Made by a program: the position numbers and the translations under genes | The notes under the pieces: model-generated | What the model saw: only the letters and a program-made list of their open reading frames with translations | What the model was told of the DNA's origin: nothing | Database searches by the model: none | From: JAVBNT01 sp031551355 | GTDB taxonomy: Bacteria; Vulcanimicrobiota; CADAWZ01 | Direction of reading: 5' to 3' | Assembly (NCBI GenBank): GCA_031551355.1 | Contig: JAVBNT010000014.1 | Span: 1 to 46,206, forward strand | Length of the DNA stretch: 46,206 bases | Shown: piece by piece, positions 43,202 through 46,206 of the stretch | Layout of the letters: each line of letters starts with the position of its first letter | How positions within the stretch are numbered: the first letter of the stretch is position 1

Positions 43202-43225
43202 ATGGCTGGTAACAATTATGAATGA
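43202..43225 (+). other. Seven-codon upstream ORF overlapping the uvrA start
   Basis: ATG 43202 (M-A-G-N-N-Y-E, stop 43223-43225) has AAGG just upstream and overlaps the uvrA ATG at 43218 in another frame. The AAGG is closer to this ATG than to that of uvrA, so translation of uvrA may be coupled to it. Confidence 0.35.
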
Positions 43226-46043
43226 AGATTATCTTTTTATAAAGGGTGCGAGGCAGCACAACCTAAAAAATATAGACTTGAAAATACCGAGGGATAAATT
43301 TGTTGTAATAACGGGAGTTTCCGGTTCCGGTAAATCGACTCTGGCGTTTGACACAATATATGCCGAAGGTCAGAGACGTTATGTGGAGTCGCTGTCGGCA
43401 TATGCCCGTCAATTTCTTGGGCGTATGGACAAGCCTGATGTGGACTATATAGAGGGCCTCTCCCCGGCCATTTCAATTGATCAGAAAGGGGCTTCAAGGA
43501 ATCCCAGGTCCACCGTAGGTACGGTTACGGAAATATATGATTATCTGAGACTTCTTTTTGCCAGAATAGGCGTTCCCCATTGCTATAAATGCGGCAGGGA
43601 AATCTCTTCCATGACTGTAACCCAGATGGTTGAGCGGATAACTTCGTCTCTTAAGCCGGGGGACCGGTTTATGATTATGGCCCCGCTTGTAAGGGGGCGT
43701 AAAGGCGAACACACAAAGCAAATTGCCGCTGCTTTTTCCAAAGGATACAGTCGTGTAAGGGTTGACGGTGAAATTTACGAATCCCCCGAAGAAATATCGT
43801 TGGAAAGAAATAAAAAACACAATATAGAAATAGTGATAGATCGGCTTATTATGAGCGATTCTTTTGCCAAAAGGCTTTCGTCGTCACTGGAAACGGCTCT
43901 TGCCGAAGGAAACGGCATGGTTATCATTTCAGTTCAGGGCGGGGAGGAAATGCTTTTTTCGGAGCACTTGTCCTGTACTGACTGTGATATTTCCATTGAG
44001 GAGTTACAGCCGCGTTTTTTTTCATTTAATTCTCCTTACGGGGCTTGCCAAAGCTGTGCCGGCATCGGTTCGACGATGGATCTTGATGATTCTTTGATAA
44101 TTCCCGATTCGTCTATGTCTATAAGAGACGGCGCCGTTGCGCCATGGGGTAAATTTATTTTTAAACACAGTGCCCGCTATGATGAAAAAGAAAGTCTTTT
44201 CTGGAAGAGATTTACCGAGTTTGCGTCTGAAAACGGCATTGATATGGACGCTCCTTTTGAATCTCTGTCTCCGCAAAATCAGTCGCTGATATTGCATGGA
44301 AACGGAGGAAGGAGCATTTACTCCTATGAATCGGGAAAAGGTTTTGAAGGCGCAGTTACCAATCTGCAGAGACGTTATCTCGAGACTGATTCCGAGTATA
44401 TCCGCACAATGATTGAAAAATATATGACAAGAAAGCCATGCCCGGCATGCGGCGGCTTAAGACTTCGTCCGGAGGTTCTTGCCGTCAAAATAAACGATCT
44501 GAATATAGCTTCATTTTCATCACTTACGATCTCCGAGGCACTGGCCTTTGTAAATGGCGCCAGACTTTCTTCAATGCAGCAGAAAGTTTCATCGCAAATC
44601 TTTAAAGAGATAAAAGCCAGACTTTCGTTTCTTGAAAATGTCGGTTTGGGTTACCTAACACTTGAAAGAGGGGCCTCTACCCTGTCCGGAGGAGAGGCTC
44701 AGAGGATAAGGCTTGCCACTCAGATTGGCTCTGGTCTTGTGGGCGTTTTGTATGTGCTTGACGAGCCAAGTATCGGACTACATCAACGGGATAATGAAAA
44801 ACTTATATTGACATTAAAATCTCTTAGGGATTTGGGGAATACGGTTATTGTTGTAGAGCATGATGAGGAAACTATCGAAGCTGCCGATTTTATTGTCGAT
44901 ATCGGGCCGGGGGCTGGGGTGCACGGCGGCGAAGTTGTTGTTTCCGGTTCTCTGTCCGATGTTAAAAGTGCAACCGGATCTCTTACCGGAGCTTATTTGT
45001 CCGGCAGCCTTAGTATTGATATTCCCGGGAAAAGGCGCAAACCGTCAGATAAATCAATTGTGATCAGGGGGGCAGCGGAGAATAATCTCAAAAATATTGA
45101 TGTTGAGATTCCGCTTGGTTTGTTCGTTTGTATTACCGGAGTCTCAGGTTCCGGAAAATCTACCCTTATTGACGATATTTTATATAAGTCGCTTGCTCAA
45201 AAGCTTTACCGTTCCTCAGATAAACCAGGGGCGCATTCGAAAATTGAAGGTATCGAAAATATTGATAAGGTAATAATCATTGATCAGTCGCCGATCGGAC
45301 GGACTCCAAGATCCAACCCGGCGACATATACGGGTGCCTTCACGGCTATACGCGATCTTTTTTCGCAGACCAGAGACGCTAAAATGTACGGATACACTCC
45401 GGGACGTTTCAGTTTTAACGTTAAGGGAGGCCGCTGTGAGGCCTGCCAGGGTGACGGAATTATCAAAATAGAGATGCATTTTTTGCCGGATGTTTATGTT
45501 CCCTGTGAAGAATGTAAGGGCAAACGCTATAATGCAACAACGCTTGAAGTCTGTTTTAAAGGAAAGAATATTGCCGATGTCCTTGATATGACGGTTGATG
45601 AAGCTTATGAATTTTTTGCCAATATACCGTCAATAAGCAGGAAACTGGACTATCTTTCAAGTGTAGGCCTTGGTTATATAAAGCTTGGTCAGGGAGCGAC
45701 TACTTTGTCAGGCGGTGAAGCCCAGAGGGTCAAGCTGGCCACGGAGCTTTCAAAAAAAGCTACCGGCCGGACGCTCTATATACTTGACGAACCGACAACA
45801 GGCCTGCATTTTGATGATGTCGCCAAACTATTATCGGTTCTGCAGTGCCTTGTTGCCACCGGCAATACCGTTTTGCTGATTGAGCATAACCTTGACGTGA
45901 TTAAGAGTGTTGATCATATAATTGATTTAGGACCGGAAGGCGGAGTCGGCGGCGGATTGGTCATGGCCAAAGGCACGCCGGAAGAGGTGAGCATGGTAGC
46001 AGCCTCCCATACCGGCCGCTTTCTTAAAAAAGTCTTGAAATAG
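43218..46043 (+). CDS. uvrA: Excinuclease ABC subunit A
   Basis: UvrA is the damage-recognition ATPase of nucleotide excision repair. 941 residues, full length. The first ATPase has GVSGSGKSTLAFD near residue 33 and LSGGEAQRIRLA with VLDEPSIGLHQRD. The second has GVSGSGKSTLIDD near 640 and LSGGEAQRVKLA with ILDEPTTGLHFDD. Zinc-binding pairs CTDC...CQSC and CEAC...CEEC are present. ATG 43218 gives the standard N-terminus. Its last codons and TAG lie in the left arm of a 3' hairpin repeat. uvrB and uvrC are not in the window. Confidence 0.97.
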   Translation: MNEDYLFIKGARQHNLKNIDLKIPRDKFVVITGVSGSGKSTLAFDTIYAEGQRRYVESLSAYARQFLGRMDKPDVDYIEGLSPAISIDQKGASRNPRSTVGTVTEIYDYLRLLFARIGVPHCYKCGREISSMTVTQMVERITSSLKPGDRFMIMAPLVRGRKGEHTKQIAAAFSKGYSRVRVDGEIYESPEEISLERNKKHNIEIVIDRLIMSDSFAKRLSSSLETALAEGNGMVIISVQGGEEMLFSEHLSCTDCDISIEELQPRFFSFNSPYGACQSCAGIGSTMDLDDSLIIPDSSMSIRDGAVAPWGKFIFKHSARYDEKESLFWKRFTEFASENGIDMDAPFESLSPQNQSLILHGNGGRSIYSYESGKGFEGAVTNLQRRYLETDSEYIRTMIEKYMTRKPCPACGGLRLRPEVLAVKINDLNIASFSSLTISEALAFVNGARLSSMQQKVSSQIFKEIKARLSFLENVGLGYLTLERGASTLSGGEAQRIRLATQIGSGLVGVLYVLDEPSIGLHQRDNEKLILTLKSLRDLGNTVIVVEHDEETIEAADFIVDIGPGAGVHGGEVVVSGSLSDVKSATGSLTGAYLSGSLSIDIPGKRRKPSDKSIVIRGAAENNLKNIDVEIPLGLFVCITGVSGSGKSTLIDDILYKSLAQKLYRSSDKPGAHSKIEGIENIDKVIIIDQSPIGRTPRSNPATYTGAFTAIRDLFSQTRDAKMYGYTPGRFSFNVKGGRCEACQGDGIIKIEMHFLPDVYVPCEECKGKRYNATTLEVCFKGKNIADVLDMTVDEAYEFFANIPSISRKLDYLSSVGLGYIKLGQGATTLSGGEAQRVKLATELSKKATGRTLYILDEPTTGLHFDDVAKLLSVLQCLVATGNTVLLIEHNLDVIKSVDHIIDLGPEGGVGGGLVMAKGTPEEVSMVAASHTGRFLKKVLK

Positions 46044-46160
46044 GCGAATCTGCGTCGTCAAACAGGATTTTGCTCGCGCCACGTAGGAATACTACGCTCT
46101 GCTCGTCGCAATCCTGTTTGCCTTAGCATATCCACCCATTTCAAGACCTTTTTATTTTTA
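46026..46160 (+). repeat. Family C three-tier hairpin overlapping the uvrA stop codon
   Basis: Outer arms AAAAAGTCTTGAAATAGG (46027-46044) and CCATTTCAAGACCTTTTT (46136-46153) pair with two mismatches, the left arm including the uvrA stop. Middle arms CAAACAGGATTTTG (46059) and CGCAATCCTGTTTG (ending 46120). Apical stem CGTAG / CTACG at 46082-46096. A T-rich tail follows, so it likely terminates uvrA transcription. Confidence 0.78.
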
Positions 46161-46168
46161 TAGGGTAT

Positions 46169-46206
46169 TGAATCAATTGAAATAGACGAATCTGAGTGGG
46201 AAATAA
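46169..46206 (+). repeat. Left part of another family C repeat, cut by the window end
   Basis: GAATCAATTGAAATAGACG then AATCTGAG matches the left outer arm of the mutM copy (AATCAATTGAAACAGGCGAATCTGCG). The rest lies outside the window. Confidence 0.5.

Noticed and set aside
1..46206. CRISPR array, tRNA or rRNA genes, plasmid or phage origin
   Set aside because: I scanned for regularly spaced repeats, GTTCRANNC T-loop sequences and long rRNA-like segments and saw none; repeats here are dispersed, not spaced.

Overview
The window looks like chromosomal DNA of a bacterium. It has Shine-Dalgarno-led genes, bacterial DnaK/GrpE/DnaJ/HrcA, UvrA, MutM and a lipobox lipoprotein. Base composition is moderately AT-rich and intergenic DNA is very AT-rich. 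A [FeFe]-hydrogenase-type sensor kinase, L-lactate dehydrogenase and a flavodoxin-like reductase suggest an anaerobic or fermentative lifestyle. The chaperonin in the dnaK locus is of the archaeal-like 'group III' type found in some anaerobic bacteria. I cannot name the phylum from sequence alone; a poorly sampled lineage is plausible.

Layout. 1-973: 3' part of a coiled-coil protein ending in an M15 peptidase domain. 1023-1398: terminator and nested small transposon-like elements. 1539-7802: POT transporter, sbcD and sbcC as a tight overlapping operon. 7790-10490: repeat-rich DNA around an AAA/DUF4143 ATPase. 10418-11245: a chloramphenicol acetyltransferase-like gene with a short leader peptide and a hairpin hiding its ribosome binding site, then a terminator. 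11560-14853: hybrid histidine kinase and mutM. 15096-25545 (minus strand): frameshifted AAA/DUF4143 gene, MBL hydrolase, seven-repeat propeller lipoprotein, flavodoxin-like reductase, pentapeptide-repeat protein, a very large hydrogenase-domain hybrid kinase, and a secreted repeat protein with a clear promoter. 25802-28120: secreted hypothetical protein, lactate dehydrogenase, small mobile elements and a broken copy of the secreted gene. 28117-39580 (minus): a long run hrcA - group III chaperonin - grpE - dnaK - dnaJ - prmA - rsmE - DUF6485 - lysP-like permease - ECF S component - methyltransferase. 39662-42963 (minus): a predicted pseudokinase with a membrane tail and an MBL/cyclic-nucleotide-binding-like protein. 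43126-46043: promoter and uvrA, followed by a structured repeat.

Working together: hrcA to dnaJ form a stress chaperone cluster with prmA and rsmE (translation-apparatus methylation) attached. sbcCD, mutM and uvrA are three separate DNA repair functions. Two hybrid kinases and the pseudokinase pair are signalling modules whose outputs are not encoded nearby.

The intergenic DNA is unusually informative. Three families of small terminal-inverted-repeat elements occur, two of which share near-identical ends. One copy has an empty-site equivalent in the same window that shows TA target duplication, and one copy is nested in another. A separate family of 3'-end hairpins keeps its pairing while its stem sequences change from copy to copy.
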